From the NCBI GenBank assembly GCA_002314855.1, contig DCHQ01000003.1, positions 1-36,131 on the forward strand: a stretch of DNA of 36,131 bases, read 5' to 3'. Below are positions 7,892 through 16,035 of this stretch, in pieces. Each line of letters starts with the position of its first letter. The stretch's first letter is position 1. The DNA comes from Lachnospiraceae bacterium UBA1748 (lineage in GTDB: Bacteria; Bacillota; Clostridia; Lachnospirales; Lachnospiraceae). The position numbers and the translations under genes are program-made. The notes under the pieces are model-generated. The model searched no databases. It was not told the DNA's origin and saw only the letters and a program-made list of their open reading frames with translations.

Positions 7892-8599
7892 TCAGAATCC
7901 TCCCATTACCCTACTAAAAAAGTAACCTATGATATACATATAAGCGATGGTCTTTGGAATCATAAGCATTCCAAGCTTTGGATTTTTCTTGGCACCAAAA
8001 ACTACTGGTAAATAGCAAGCAAAACTGATAATAATAGCAATCCCTATGCCTATAAAATCAGCCTCAAAACTATAAATCACAGAAAGAACACCTACAAATA
8101 TGAATGGTACGTTTCTAATAATACTCCACTTCATATTTCCTTCTTTATAAAACCAGTTATTTTGCGGAAAAAGACATAAAATAATTCTAAGATAAGCGAT
8201 ATAAGATAATAAATTCAAAAAAGGTGTCTCATAAAAGTAATAATCATAATCATACATACCTGCAAATCTAATATCAAAAATAAGATTCAAAATAATGTAA
8301 AAGACAGTCATAGTAATAGATGAAACCATTAGTCCTAATCCTGCCCAAAATTCATATTTCTCAAAATTATCTTTAAATGCATTTATTATTCTTGGAACTA
8401 AATGAAATGAATCTCCACCAGCTAATACTAATGTAAGAGCAGCTATAATAAGAAGGTCAGTCCCGTAGTATCCGCTACCTGAAGCACTTACCTTTGCATA
8501 CTTCAGCAAAACAATTATTCCTATAAAGAATGCGAAAGCTAAATATATAATACAAAATATCGCTTCACCTATCTGTGGCATTTTAGATTGATTTTTCAT
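7892..8599 (-). CDS. Seven-TM membrane protein with a GDSFHLVPR motif
   Basis: A 235-residue polytopic protein with about seven membrane helices. Between the second and third helices it carries AGGDSFHLVPR, where Asp and His sit at a membrane face; I recall the same type of motif in unannotated Clostridia membrane proteins. The third and fourth helices are separated by a loop rich in Asp and Tyr (YDYDYYFYE). I chose the ATG at 8599 because AGGAG lies 10 bases upstream; the longer form from 8635 would overlap the previous gene. It is the last gene of the chromate-transporter unit, 20 bases after the preceding gene. The function is unknown; an enzyme or receptor role for the motif would be a guess. 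Confidence 0.7.
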   Translation of the reverse strand: MKNQSKMPQIGEAIFCIIYLAFAFFIGIIVLLKYAKVSASGSGYYGTDLLIIAALTLVLAGGDSFHLVPRIINAFKDNFEKYEFWAGLGLMVSSITMTVFYIILNLIFDIRFAGMYDYDYYFYETPFLNLLSYIAYLRIILCLFPQNNWFYKEGNMKWSIIRNVPFIFVGVLSVIYSFEADFIGIGIAIIISFACYLPVVFGAKKNPKLGMLMIPKTIAYMYIIGYFFSRVMGGF

Positions 8600-8619
8600 A
8601 TACTCATTTCTCCTAATAT

Positions 8620-9438
8620 TTATGCAATAATGCAAGGTAATCCATGTTCCTCAAGCTGTATATCAAGCTCTATCATGTCATATATTTCATTTTCGATAAA
8701 ATACGAAAAAATAATGTCGGTCTTATCACAAGGTGATAATGCATAACCTGCCCTGGCCAGTAGATCTCTGGACTCATCCAAATTAAGCTTGGCTCCAATA
8801 CACAAACATAATGCCGTCATTTTCTGAGGATGGTAATCTGGATTATTTTTAATCTTCGAAAAGATTTTCTTGTCTATGATAGCTCTCTTCCATACCTCAG
8901 CATTCTCCATACCTTTACTTTGTATTAAATATAAAAGGTACTCCGAATATGTATCAGTCATGTGCTTCATTCGCTCTTCCAGCTTTTCAAAATGCTCTTC
9001 CTCAAAATCCATGCACTCGTCTGCTTCGAGGGCCATCGACATTAATACTGGCTCGCTGGCTTTCATATCAGCATTTATATTAGCTTCCTTGAAAGCCCTT
9101 GGCTTATCACTCTTTTTACCTAGTATGCTAGATATTAAAGGTGCTTTAGGAGTACGCTTTCTCTGAGGCTTAGCACTCACACTAGCCATAGGCAGAGGAA
9201 AACCTCTAAAATTGTTATCTATATATCTAGCCAAATCCGCCTTAGAATAAACACCTGTTTCTTCCTTGTGTGGAAGCACAATGACTATTGATTTATCAGT
9301 TGATAAATATTTTTCCTGAATACCATCTATAGTCTCTCTAAGTAACTCCTCTACGGATATGCCAGACTGCTCCTCAAGATTTATCACCAGATCAGCATTT
9401 ATTTGGTTGTTATTCTTTCTAAATAGTCTATATTTCAT
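8620..9438 (-). CDS. Uncharacterised protein with a conserved-looking helical C-terminal domain
   Basis: A 272-residue soluble protein in three parts: an N-terminal acidic alpha/beta segment (1-85), a basic, Pro/Lys-rich linker with KPQRKRTPKAP (about 88-115), and a C-terminal helical domain (about 155-272) with YSEYLLYLIQSKGM, WKRAIIDKKIFSKIKNN and LDESRDLLARAGYALSP. That domain resembles a helix-turn-helix-like module that I remember at the C-terminus of Firmicutes macro-domain and related proteins, where it starts 'FSEMLLRLI' and contains 'IDRKLFSKIR'. The match is from memory and its role is not established to my knowledge. It sits 18 bases after the second chromate transporter gene. A DNA-, RNA- or protein-binding role is possible. 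Confidence 0.65.
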   Translation of the reverse strand: MKYRLFRKNNNQINADLVINLEEQSGISVEELLRETIDGIQEKYLSTDKSIVIVLPHKEETGVYSKADLARYIDNNFRGFPLPMASVSAKPQRKRTPKAPLISSILGKKSDKPRAFKEANINADMKASEPVLMSMALEADECMDFEEEHFEKLEERMKHMTDTYSEYLLYLIQSKGMENAEVWKRAIIDKKIFSKIKNNPDYHPQKMTALCLCIGAKLNLDESRDLLARAGYALSPCDKTDIIFSYFIENEIYDMIELDIQLEEHGLPCIIA

Positions 9439-9456
9439 TTATTCTGTAACACCTTA

Positions 9457-10014
9457 CTACATTTTAAATACTATTCCCATAACCGCACCACAGAAAATCC
9501 AAAAGGCGGGATGCAGTTTTTTCAAGAATTTAACATTCATAAGTGCGAAATACACCGCCACTACAACTAGTAATACTACAGGTATTTGAAACTTACCCTC
9601 AGTATCATAAAAAAGAGCTGTCTGAAAAATACCATATACTGCTGTAGCAATAAGTCCGGTAACAGCAGGTCTAATAAGACCAAAGCTGCCTTGAACATAT
9701 TTATTCTTGCTAAAATTATCAAGAAGCTTTGCTATCAATATGATAACAATAAGACTTGGAAGTACCAATGAAAATGTGGCTACAATTCCACCTAATATTC
9801 CAGCAGCATTATATCCAGCATAAGTAGCCATATTAATGCCTATCGGACCTGGGGTACTCTCACTAACAGCCAGCATATTTGCCACATCACTGACCTTGTA
9901 CCAGTCATGCCTCTTAGGTATATCCATAAGAAATGGAATAGTTGCCGGGCCTCCACCTATTGCAAATAGTCCTATCTGAAAAAATTCTATAAATAATTCT
10001 AAATATACTCTCAT
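9457..10014 (-). CDS. Chromate-type anion transporter, second half-size subunit
   Basis: A 185-residue membrane protein of the short-chain CHR family, in which two half-size subunits encoded side by side replace the fused ChrA protein. The family start is clear: FFQIGLFAIGGGPATIPFL and then SESTPGPIGINMATYAGY. About five helices follow. Such pairs export chromate in characterised examples, but in anaerobes the physiological ion is uncertain. The ATG overlaps the stop of the first subunit by four bases (ATGA), so the two are translationally coupled and probably made in equal amounts. Confidence 0.9.
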   Translation of the reverse strand: MRVYLELFIEFFQIGLFAIGGGPATIPFLMDIPKRHDWYKVSDVANMLAVSESTPGPIGINMATYAGYNAAGILGGIVATFSLVLPSLIVIILIAKLLDNFSKNKYVQGSFGLIRPAVTGLIATAVYGIFQTALFYDTEGKFQIPVVLLVVVAVYFALMNVKFLKKLHPAFWIFCGAVMGIVFKM

Positions 10015-10559
10015 CTGCTCTCCTCTCGCTTGTCAAACTTAGTAAGCAGAACACCAAGTACTCCTGCAACTATAACTATAGCTACCGTTGGAACGGGGGT
10101 AAGCATTGCTATAAGAAATGCCAATATACATATAACTGCACCTAGCACATTCTTAATGGTTTTCTTGCCCATTGTAATAACTGTATTAAGCATAAGAGCA
10201 CACACTACTATTTTGATACCACCTACTGCATGAGCAACGTAAGGATTACTCATAAAGCCGCTTAAGAACAAAGCTATTATCGATACTATAATTAATGATG
10301 GGCTAATCATTCCAAATGTTGAAAATATAGCCCCAATAATACCTCTTTTCTTGTATCCTACAAAAGTTGATACATTAACTGCTATGATACCTGGTGTACA
10401 CTGACCTATAGCATAATAATCGAGTAAATCATCTTCCTTGACCCAATTTTTCTTGGTGACCAGTTCGTGCTTTAACATAGGCAGCATTGTAAGACCACCA
10501 CCAAATGTTAGCCCGCCTATTCTGAAAAATGCGGCATATAATTCAAATAATTCTCGCAT
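10011..10559 (-). CDS. Chromate-type anion transporter, first half-size subunit
   Basis: A 182-residue partner of the next gene. It begins with FFRIGGLTFGGGLTMLPML and contains YAIGQCTPGIIAVNVSTFVGY, the matching CHR-family signature of the other half, followed by hydrophobic helices. The two subunits presumably assemble in the inner membrane as an antiparallel pair. The ribosome binding site AGGAGT sits inside the 3' arm of a perfect 16-bp hairpin with a T-tract before the ATG, so translation may be controlled by RNA structure. It heads a four-gene unit with the second subunit and two unknown genes. Confidence 0.9.
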   Translation of the reverse strand: MRELFELYAAFFRIGGLTFGGGLTMLPMLKHELVTKKNWVKEDDLLDYYAIGQCTPGIIAVNVSTFVGYKKRGIIGAIFSTFGMISPSLIIVSIIALFLSGFMSNPYVAHAVGGIKIVVCALMLNTVITMGKKTIKNVLGAVICILAFLIAMLTPVPTVAIVIVAGVLGVLLTKFDKREESR

Positions 10560-10605
10560 AAAAAACTCCTAAATATATTAATTTGATACTAATATATTTA
10601 GGAGT
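10560..10605 (-). promoter_or_regulatory. SD-sequestering hairpin upstream of the chromate transporter genes
   Basis: The arms 10565-10580 and 10590-10605 form a perfect 16-bp inverted repeat with a 9-base loop. On the minus strand the 3' arm carries AGGAGT, the ribosome binding site, while the 5' arm starts ACTCCT. The hairpin is followed by a run of T and then immediately by the ATG at 10559. It could terminate glgA transcripts, act as a leader attenuator, or hide the ribosome binding site. Confidence 0.75.
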
Positions 10606-10616
10606 CATTCGCAATT

Positions 10617-10622
10617 ATTATA
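10617..10622 (-). promoter_or_regulatory. Possible -10 box for the chromate transporter unit
   Basis: A perfect TATAAT on the minus strand lies just after the glgA stop. Transcription starting near 10610 would place the whole hairpin in a leader of about 50 bases. There is no good -35 at 17 bases, so the promoter is tentative in this AT-rich gap. Confidence 0.35.
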
Positions 10623-10630
10623 TTTGTATA

Positions 10631-12076
10631 TTAACCGATGAGCCAGTCGTACATATCCTGATACTTACCAGCTGATACTTCCCAAGAGAAGTCCTGTGCC
10701 ATAGCTCTGTCAATAAGCTTATTCCACTCACGCTTCTTATCATAATAGATTTTTTCAGCATATCTAATAGTAGCAAGCATTTCGTGTGCATTATAGTTTG
10801 TAAATGAGAATCCAGTACCCTTGCTCTCATACTCGTTATATGGTTCAACTGTATCCTTAAGTCCACCTGTTTCACGAACAATTGGAATAGTACCATAACG
10901 AAGGCTCATTAACTGGCTAAGTCCACATGGCTCAAACATTGATGGCATAAGGAATGCATCACAAGCTGCATAGATTTTATGTGATAAGCCTTCTGAATAG
11001 AATATATTGGCAGCAACCTTGTTGCCATACTTCCAATCAAAGTGACGGAACATATTCTCATAACGCTCTTCACCAGTACCAAGCACAACTATCTGTACAT
11101 CATCCTGACAAAGCTCATCCATAATATAAGCAATAAGATCAAAGCCCTTCTGATCAGTAAGTCTTGAAACAATACCAATCATCATCTTCTTGTCATCCTG
11201 CTCAAGATTAAGTTCCTTCTGAAGTGCTCTCTTATTCTTAACCTTCTCCTTACGGAAGTTACTTGCATTATATTTAAAGTCAATATATGCATCCTTTTCA
11301 GGATCATATTCACTATAATCAATACCATTTACTATACCACGAAGGTCATTGCTTCTTGCACGAAGAAGACCATCAAGTCCTTCACCGTAAAATGGTGTCT
11401 TAATCTCTTCAGCGTATGTATCAGATACTGTAGTTACAGCATCAGCATATACAAGACCACCCTTTAACAGGTTGGCATCTTTATAAGCCTCAAGCTTATC
11501 TGGTGTGAAGTAGTATGATGAAATACCAGTAATATCCTTAACATCATCCACGCTCCAACGTCCCTGGAACTTCAGGTTGTGAATGGTCATAACTGACTTA
11601 ATACCCTGGAAAAATTCACTTCCCTGGAAACGCTCCTTAAGATATACAGGAATAAGACCTGTCTGCCAATCATGACAGTGGATGAGGTCTGGTCTAAATC
11701 CAATAAGTGGAAGCGCTGAAAGTGCTGCCTTTGAGAAGAATGAGAACTTCTCTATATCATCATAAACATTATTGCTATAAGGCTTAAAACCATTGAAATA
11801 TGACTCGTTGTCGATGAAATAATATGTTACACCATCAACAACTGCTTCAAGAATACCTACATACTCATTCTTCCAGTGAAAATCCATGTAAAAATGAGTT
11901 TTATATTCCAAAAGATCCTTCATCTTCTGAGACATACAAGTATACTTTGGAAGCATAACACGAACATCATAGTAATTCTTGTCAAAACATTTTGGCAATG
12001 AACCTACAACATCTGCTAGACCACCGGTCTTAATAAATGGAACACCTTCTGATGCTACAAAAAGCACATTCTTCAT
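10631..12076 (-). CDS. glgA: Glycogen synthase (ADP-glucose type)
   Basis: A 481-residue GT5 glycosyltransferase that adds glucose from ADP-glucose to growing glycogen. The N-terminal nucleotide-sugar loop KTGGLADVVGSLP is present. CHDWQTGLIP and TIHNLKFQG follow in the first Rossmann half. The C-terminal half has VSRLTDQKGFDLI and EPCGLSQLMSLRYGTIPIVRETGGL, the active-site region. Length matches the bacterial enzyme. GGAGG seven bases from the ATG fixes the start. No other glycogen gene (glgB, glgC, glgD, glgP) lies in the window, so it is separated from the rest of the pathway. The preceding gap of 47 bases has AT-rich -10-like sites but no clear promoter. Confidence 0.97.
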   Translation of the reverse strand: MKNVLFVASEGVPFIKTGGLADVVGSLPKCFDKNYYDVRVMLPKYTCMSQKMKDLLEYKTHFYMDFHWKNEYVGILEAVVDGVTYYFIDNESYFNGFKPYSNNVYDDIEKFSFFSKAALSALPLIGFRPDLIHCHDWQTGLIPVYLKERFQGSEFFQGIKSVMTIHNLKFQGRWSVDDVKDITGISSYYFTPDKLEAYKDANLLKGGLVYADAVTTVSDTYAEEIKTPFYGEGLDGLLRARSNDLRGIVNGIDYSEYDPEKDAYIDFKYNASNFRKEKVKNKRALQKELNLEQDDKKMMIGIVSRLTDQKGFDLIAYIMDELCQDDVQIVVLGTGEERYENMFRHFDWKYGNKVAANIFYSEGLSHKIYAACDAFLMPSMFEPCGLSQLMSLRYGTIPIVRETGGLKDTVEPYNEYESKGTGFSFTNYNAHEMLATIRYAEKIYYDKKREWNKLIDRAMAQDFSWEVSAGKYQDMYDWLIG

Positions 12077-12123
12077 AGTTTTTCCTCCATGAGTTATTAT
12101 TGTAATCCCTATAATTTATAATT

Positions 12124-13341
12124 TTAATAGAACATATCTCTAAACCAGCGATATGACTGGCAATACGCTGCATATACCTTATCAAGATCCACTCCATCAA
12201 TGAGCTCAGCCTTACCTACTTCTATCCAGTCACCACGTTCATAGTTTTTGATAAAAGCTAGTACCTCTGCCAGGTCACCCTCACCTGTAAGGTACGCTGT
12301 TTCAATGTTCTTAGGTAGAGCAATCATCTTAAGCGCCTCATGCATAGTCGTATCGAGGATAATATCAATAACTGAAAACAATCCCATAAGGAACAAATTG
12401 GAAGCCTCACTCTCAAGTCCAAAAACCTTGGCTAGGTTCTCAGCAAACTTGGCACGAAGCAGTGATAATCTTGTTATTTCATTAGGCTTATCAGCACAAA
12501 GTTCCTTGGTAACTGCTGTCAGTATCCATCGCTTCATCTCTTTCTGTCCAAGCATTGCTGCTGCATGCTTAAGCGATGTTATCTCGGAGTTTCTTGATAA
12601 TCTATTAGCAATATTGAGAAGTGATATTGCAAGAGCTGTATCACGACCAATAATCTTAGCTACATCACTAAGTTCAAAGTTAGGTCCCTGAACAATATTA
12701 ATAAGTTCAAGATAATTCATCTTAAGAGGAGCAATCTCCGTAGCACCCTTGGCTACAGGTATACGATAAAATGGTCCCTCATAAAGATTAAATCCTGTTT
12801 CCTTATATTTATCAAATGCATCCTGATCAGGAATATTACTTACTACTATCTTAAGCTTAGGATATACACGGTTAAAATAAATCTTAGCCTTTGATACATC
12901 CATGGCCTGACTGTCTATGACAATGTAATCCATCATCATAATAATGCTTCTATAAGTCTCATACTCATCAACGCCAAGTCGTCCCATAGCAAACTTATAA
13001 CCCATACGCTTAAGCTCAAGGATACGATCAGCATACTGCTCAGTAACCTTAACAGAATTATTAATATACAGAACGATATTATTATGATTAGCAGAGCACT
13101 GATTCTCAATGTCTACAAATAATGATACATTGCTGATTGGAACAAAGATTTCAGCACCAGGCGCAATGGTCTGGAGTCCCATACTTTCAATGACTTCAAG
13201 CCCACGTATTGTATACGCACCATCATGCTGCGCAGCAATCATCATATGTGGTTCCTGAAAAAGATTTTCTTTTTGCGCAAACAAAGAATAAGCACTTACA
13301 GCCATATTTTCATCAAATAATGGAATCAACGCAGCTAGCAT
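12124..13341 (-). CDS. EAL-like/HDOD two-domain signalling protein, EAL part degenerate
   Basis: A 405-residue protein of the YuxH/CdgJ type: an N-terminal EAL-type domain (about 1-205) joined to a C-terminal HDOD domain (about 206-390). The EAL half keeps the fold landmarks but has lost the c-di-GMP phosphodiesterase residues: there is no EAL motif, the usual LALDDF region reads KFAMGRLG and the QGYFF loop reads EGPFY. It should not cleave c-di-GMP and may bind it or only serve as scaffold. The HDOD half has the NIVQGPNFELSDVAKIIGRD and SLKHAAAMLGQKEMKRW pattern that follows EAL in this family. AAAGGAGGAG precedes the ATG. It has its own promoter at 13378-13406. Confidence 0.85.
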   Translation of the reverse strand: MLAALIPLFDENMAVSAYSLFAQKENLFQEPHMMIAAQHDGAYTIRGLEVIESMGLQTIAPGAEIFVPISNVSLFVDIENQCSANHNNIVLYINNSVKVTEQYADRILELKRMGYKFAMGRLGVDEYETYRSIIMMMDYIVIDSQAMDVSKAKIYFNRVYPKLKIVVSNIPDQDAFDKYKETGFNLYEGPFYRIPVAKGATEIAPLKMNYLELINIVQGPNFELSDVAKIIGRDTALAISLLNIANRLSRNSEITSLKHAAAMLGQKEMKRWILTAVTKELCADKPNEITRLSLLRAKFAENLAKVFGLESEASNLFLMGLFSVIDIILDTTMHEALKMIALPKNIETAYLTGEGDLAEVLAFIKNYERGDWIEVGKAELIDGVDLDKVYAAYCQSYRWFRDMFY

Positions 13342-13377
13342 AATATGCTCCTCCTTTTGTACGCAAATTTTATATAT

Positions 13378-13406
13378 ATTTTACCCTAAAAGTAATAAAT
13401 GGTCAA
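13378..13406 (-). promoter_or_regulatory. Promoter for the EAL-like/HDOD gene
   Basis: On the minus strand TTGACC (13401-13406, five of six) and TAAAAT (13378-13383, five of six) are spaced by exactly 17 bases, about 37 bases upstream of the start codon. The -35 box lies in one arm of the inverted repeat 13401-13440. Confidence 0.65.
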
Positions 13407-13440
13407 AATTTTTTGTGTAAATTCTTCAAAAATTTTGACC
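13401..13440 (-). repeat. Perfect 13-bp inverted repeat behind recN
   Basis: Arms 13401-13413 and 13428-13440 with a 14-base spacer, 17 bases after the recN stop. A run of T within the arms and a T-rich but interrupted tract beyond make it a possible weak recN terminator on the minus strand. Because one arm contains the -35 box of the next gene it could instead be an operator. The sequence alone does not decide. Confidence 0.6.
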
Positions 13441-13457
13441 AAATATCAACTATAAAA

Positions 13458-15149
13458 TTATTTGACTTTAAAATCTTCTTTAATGCTTTCTGCCTCACTT
13501 ATAAGTTCCTTTGCATTATTACAAGCTGCATCAGAAAGATTATTGCTTCCAAGCAATCTAGCCACCTCATTAATCTTTTCATTATCATCAAGACCATATA
13601 TGTCAGTAACTGTTTTGCCTGCCTTTTCCATCTTCTCAATCATAAAATGTCCATCGGCCATTGCTGCGATTTGTGGAAGGTGAGTGATGCATATAATCTG
13701 ATGACTGCTAGAAAGCTGTCCCATTTTCTTGGCAACCTGCCATGCAGTAATACCACTAATACCAGTATCGATCTCGTCAAAGATAAGAGTCTCAATATGA
13801 TCTCTCTTAGCTAATACAGTCTTAAGAGCAAGCATGATACGTGAAAGCTCACCACCACTAGCCACTTCAGATACAGGTCGCATCTTTTCACCTGGATTAA
13901 GTGATATATCAAAGCTTACTTCATCATTACCCATTGAAGTGTAATTCTCAGTTTCTATTACCCTTATATCAAATGATACCTTTAAGAAATTAAGCTGCTC
14001 CAATGATTCGGTGATATCCTTAGAAAGTCTTGTTGCTTCATTCTTTCTAAGTCTATGAAGTTCACCACATATTTCGAGATATTCACCAAATAAAGCTTCT
14101 TTTTTCTTTTTAAGAGTATTCAAATAATTCTCACTGTCTTCAAGCTTCTCAAGCTCTGCTCTTCTTTCACTTGCATATGCTAGTATCTTTTCAATACCGT
14201 CACCATACTTGAGACTGAGTTTATTAATTATATCTATTCGCTCTTCTAATTCATCAAATTCTTCCCCTTCAAATGAAAAATCTGATGCATAATTTTTAAG
14301 CTCTCTGCATACATCGGCTACAACCTGCTCAGCGTCAGCAATATGCTCACTTATAGCTTCTAGTTCATCGTCATAACCAGCAGCAGTATTGATTTCACGA
14401 ACTGCATAACCAAGATTATCTACAATGCTGCCATTTCCATCAAGAAGATCCATGGCTCTGCTTACATTATCCATTATCTTCTTGGCATTTTGTAACTTAC
14501 TGTATTTACTACGAAGCTCTTCCTCCTCGCCGACCACAAGATTAGCAGCTTCTATTTCTTCCACTTCATATCTTGCTAGAGAAATTTCACGTTCTCTTTT
14601 GCCTTCGTCCATCGAAAAAGTTTCTATTTCTTCATTTACTGCGGAGTATTCCTTGTAAAGCTGGCCTGCCTTACTAAGTGCTATGGCAAGAGGCTGACCT
14701 GCAAAATCATCGAGAAGGTCTCGCTGTCTCTTAACTGACAATAAAGACTGATGCTCATGCTGTCCATGAATATCAATCAGATATGTGGCCAATTCTTTCA
14801 TTGTCTTGGCAGTAACAGTTTCGCCATTAATCTTAAATACGCTTCTACCAGGCATAATACGTCTAGTTAAAACTAATACCCCTCTGTCTTCCATTGGGAT
14901 ATCCATTTCATCTATTACAGCAAGAATCTTCTCATCATTTGTCTCAAATGTAAGTTCAACCAGCGCATATTCAGCACCATCACGTATTACTTCTTTATCA
15001 GCCTTGGCTCCAAGACAGTAATTAATAGAACCTATAATAATAGATTTACCAGCACCAGTCTCACCAGTAAGTACATTAAAACCAGACTTAAGTGTGATTT
15101 CAGACTCCTCAATGAGCGCCAGATTTTTAACGTGTACATTAGTTAGCAT
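13458..15149 (-). CDS. recN: DNA repair protein RecN
   Basis: A 563-residue SMC-like ATPase that acts in double-strand break repair, where it helps to hold or bring together broken ends. The P-loop GETGAGKS is at residues 29-36. Two long coiled-coil arms occupy roughly 150-370. The ABC-type signature SGGELSRIMLALK and Walker B LIFDEIDTGISG, followed by a HLPQIAAMADG switch, lie near the end. Length is normal for the family. AAAGGAG seven bases upstream supports the start. It follows nadK by 49 bases, without the argR gene that is often between them. A long open frame on the opposite strand over its 3' end is only a composition shadow. Confidence 0.97.
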   Translation of the reverse strand: MLTNVHVKNLALIEESEITLKSGFNVLTGETGAGKSIIIGSINYCLGAKADKEVIRDGAEYALVELTFETNDEKILAVIDEMDIPMEDRGVLVLTRRIMPGRSVFKINGETVTAKTMKELATYLIDIHGQHEHQSLLSVKRQRDLLDDFAGQPLAIALSKAGQLYKEYSAVNEEIETFSMDEGKREREISLARYEVEEIEAANLVVGEEEELRSKYSKLQNAKKIMDNVSRAMDLLDGNGSIVDNLGYAVREINTAAGYDDELEAISEHIADAEQVVADVCRELKNYASDFSFEGEEFDELEERIDIINKLSLKYGDGIEKILAYASERRAELEKLEDSENYLNTLKKKKEALFGEYLEICGELHRLRKNEATRLSKDITESLEQLNFLKVSFDIRVIETENYTSMGNDEVSFDISLNPGEKMRPVSEVASGGELSRIMLALKTVLAKRDHIETLIFDEIDTGISGITAWQVAKKMGQLSSSHQIICITHLPQIAAMADGHFMIEKMEKAGKTVTDIYGLDDNEKINEVARLLGSNNLSDAACNNAKELISEAESIKEDFKVK

Positions 15150-15198
15150 TTATACTCTCCTTTACGTCGACACTTCCCATATCTTAGTAAAGTTCTTT

Positions 15199-16035
15199 CT
15201 ATGAATTCATTTTATTGTGAAGTGTTACAAGGAAACTCATATCCGAAAGCTTAACAAGCTTGGTTACCTTGTGGGACTTAGTAATAGCAACCTTGTCGCC
15301 CACTCCAAGGCATCTTGAATTGCCGCCATCAAAATACACACCAACCTCTACTGGTTTATCACCCTTTGGTGGAAGTATCTCAACCTCAACCTTGTCAGAA
15401 GCCGATAACATAATACTTCTATTGCTAAGTGTATGAGGGCACACTGGTGTAAGTACCATAAGCTTGGCTTTAGGCTCAACTATTGAACCACCAGCTGACA
15501 TATTATAGCCTGTCGAACCAGTTGGTGTACTAAGAATAATACCATCAGCATAAAAATCATTAAGATACAGTCCATTGACATATACTCTGTATCCAATGAT
15601 TTGAAGATCACCACGTCTTGACAGAACAACATCATTAAGCGCGCTGGCTTTTTGAACCATTTTGCCGTTAATAATAACCTCACCTGAAAGCATCATTCTG
15701 TCTTCTATATGATACTGGCCCTTAAGCAATGCCTCAAAAGCATTCTTAATGTTGCCAACCTCTACCTCTGCTAAAAAGCCAAGAGCCCCAAGATTAATAC
15801 CAAGAAGAGGTATTCCATTGACACTTGTTTCTTTGGCCACCTTAAGCATAGTACCATCACCGCCCAGTACAAATATGCACTCTGAGCCTTCAATATCAGC
15901 ATGACTATAATTATTCATTTCATATACGCCAATCTCAGCTTTTGGTTCTATACGAAGCATCTGTTTCTGAAGCTTGTAAGCTAACTTAAGATCTGAATCT
16001 TTGGCGTAGTTGGATACTATTGTATATTTTTTCAT
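15199..16035 (-). CDS. nadK: NAD kinase
   Basis: A 278-residue enzyme that phosphorylates NAD to NADP. The catalytic/diphosphate loop LGGDGTMLKVAKE (GGDGT at 58-62) is present. The substrate-binding ALNDVVLSR and the GSTGYNMSAGG motif follow, then PVCPHTLSNRS. The length is normal. Its ATG overlaps the tlyA stop by four bases (ATGA), a translational coupling common for this gene pair in Firmicutes. Confidence 0.97.
   Translation of the reverse strand: MKKYTIVSNYAKDSDLKLAYKLQKQMLRIEPKAEIGVYEMNNYSHADIEGSECIFVLGGDGTMLKVAKETSVNGIPLLGINLGALGFLAEVEVGNIKNAFEALLKGQYHIEDRMMLSGEVIINGKMVQKASALNDVVLSRRGDLQIIGYRVYVNGLYLNDFYADGIILSTPTGSTGYNMSAGGSIVEPKAKLMVLTPVCPHTLSNRSIMLSASDKVEVEILPPKGDKPVEVGVYFDGGNSRCLGVGDKVAITKSHKVTKLVKLSDMSFLVTLHNKMNS

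Noticed and set aside
7878..7895. Two adjacent 9-bp direct repeats (AATAATCAG)
   Set aside because: Only two copies in low-complexity AT-rich DNA; no array or attachment site character.
13413..13814. A 133-codon open frame on the plus strand over the recN end
   Set aside because: It lies antisense to the well-supported recN, is Ile/Cys/Asn rich with no domain, and has no ribosome binding site I could support.
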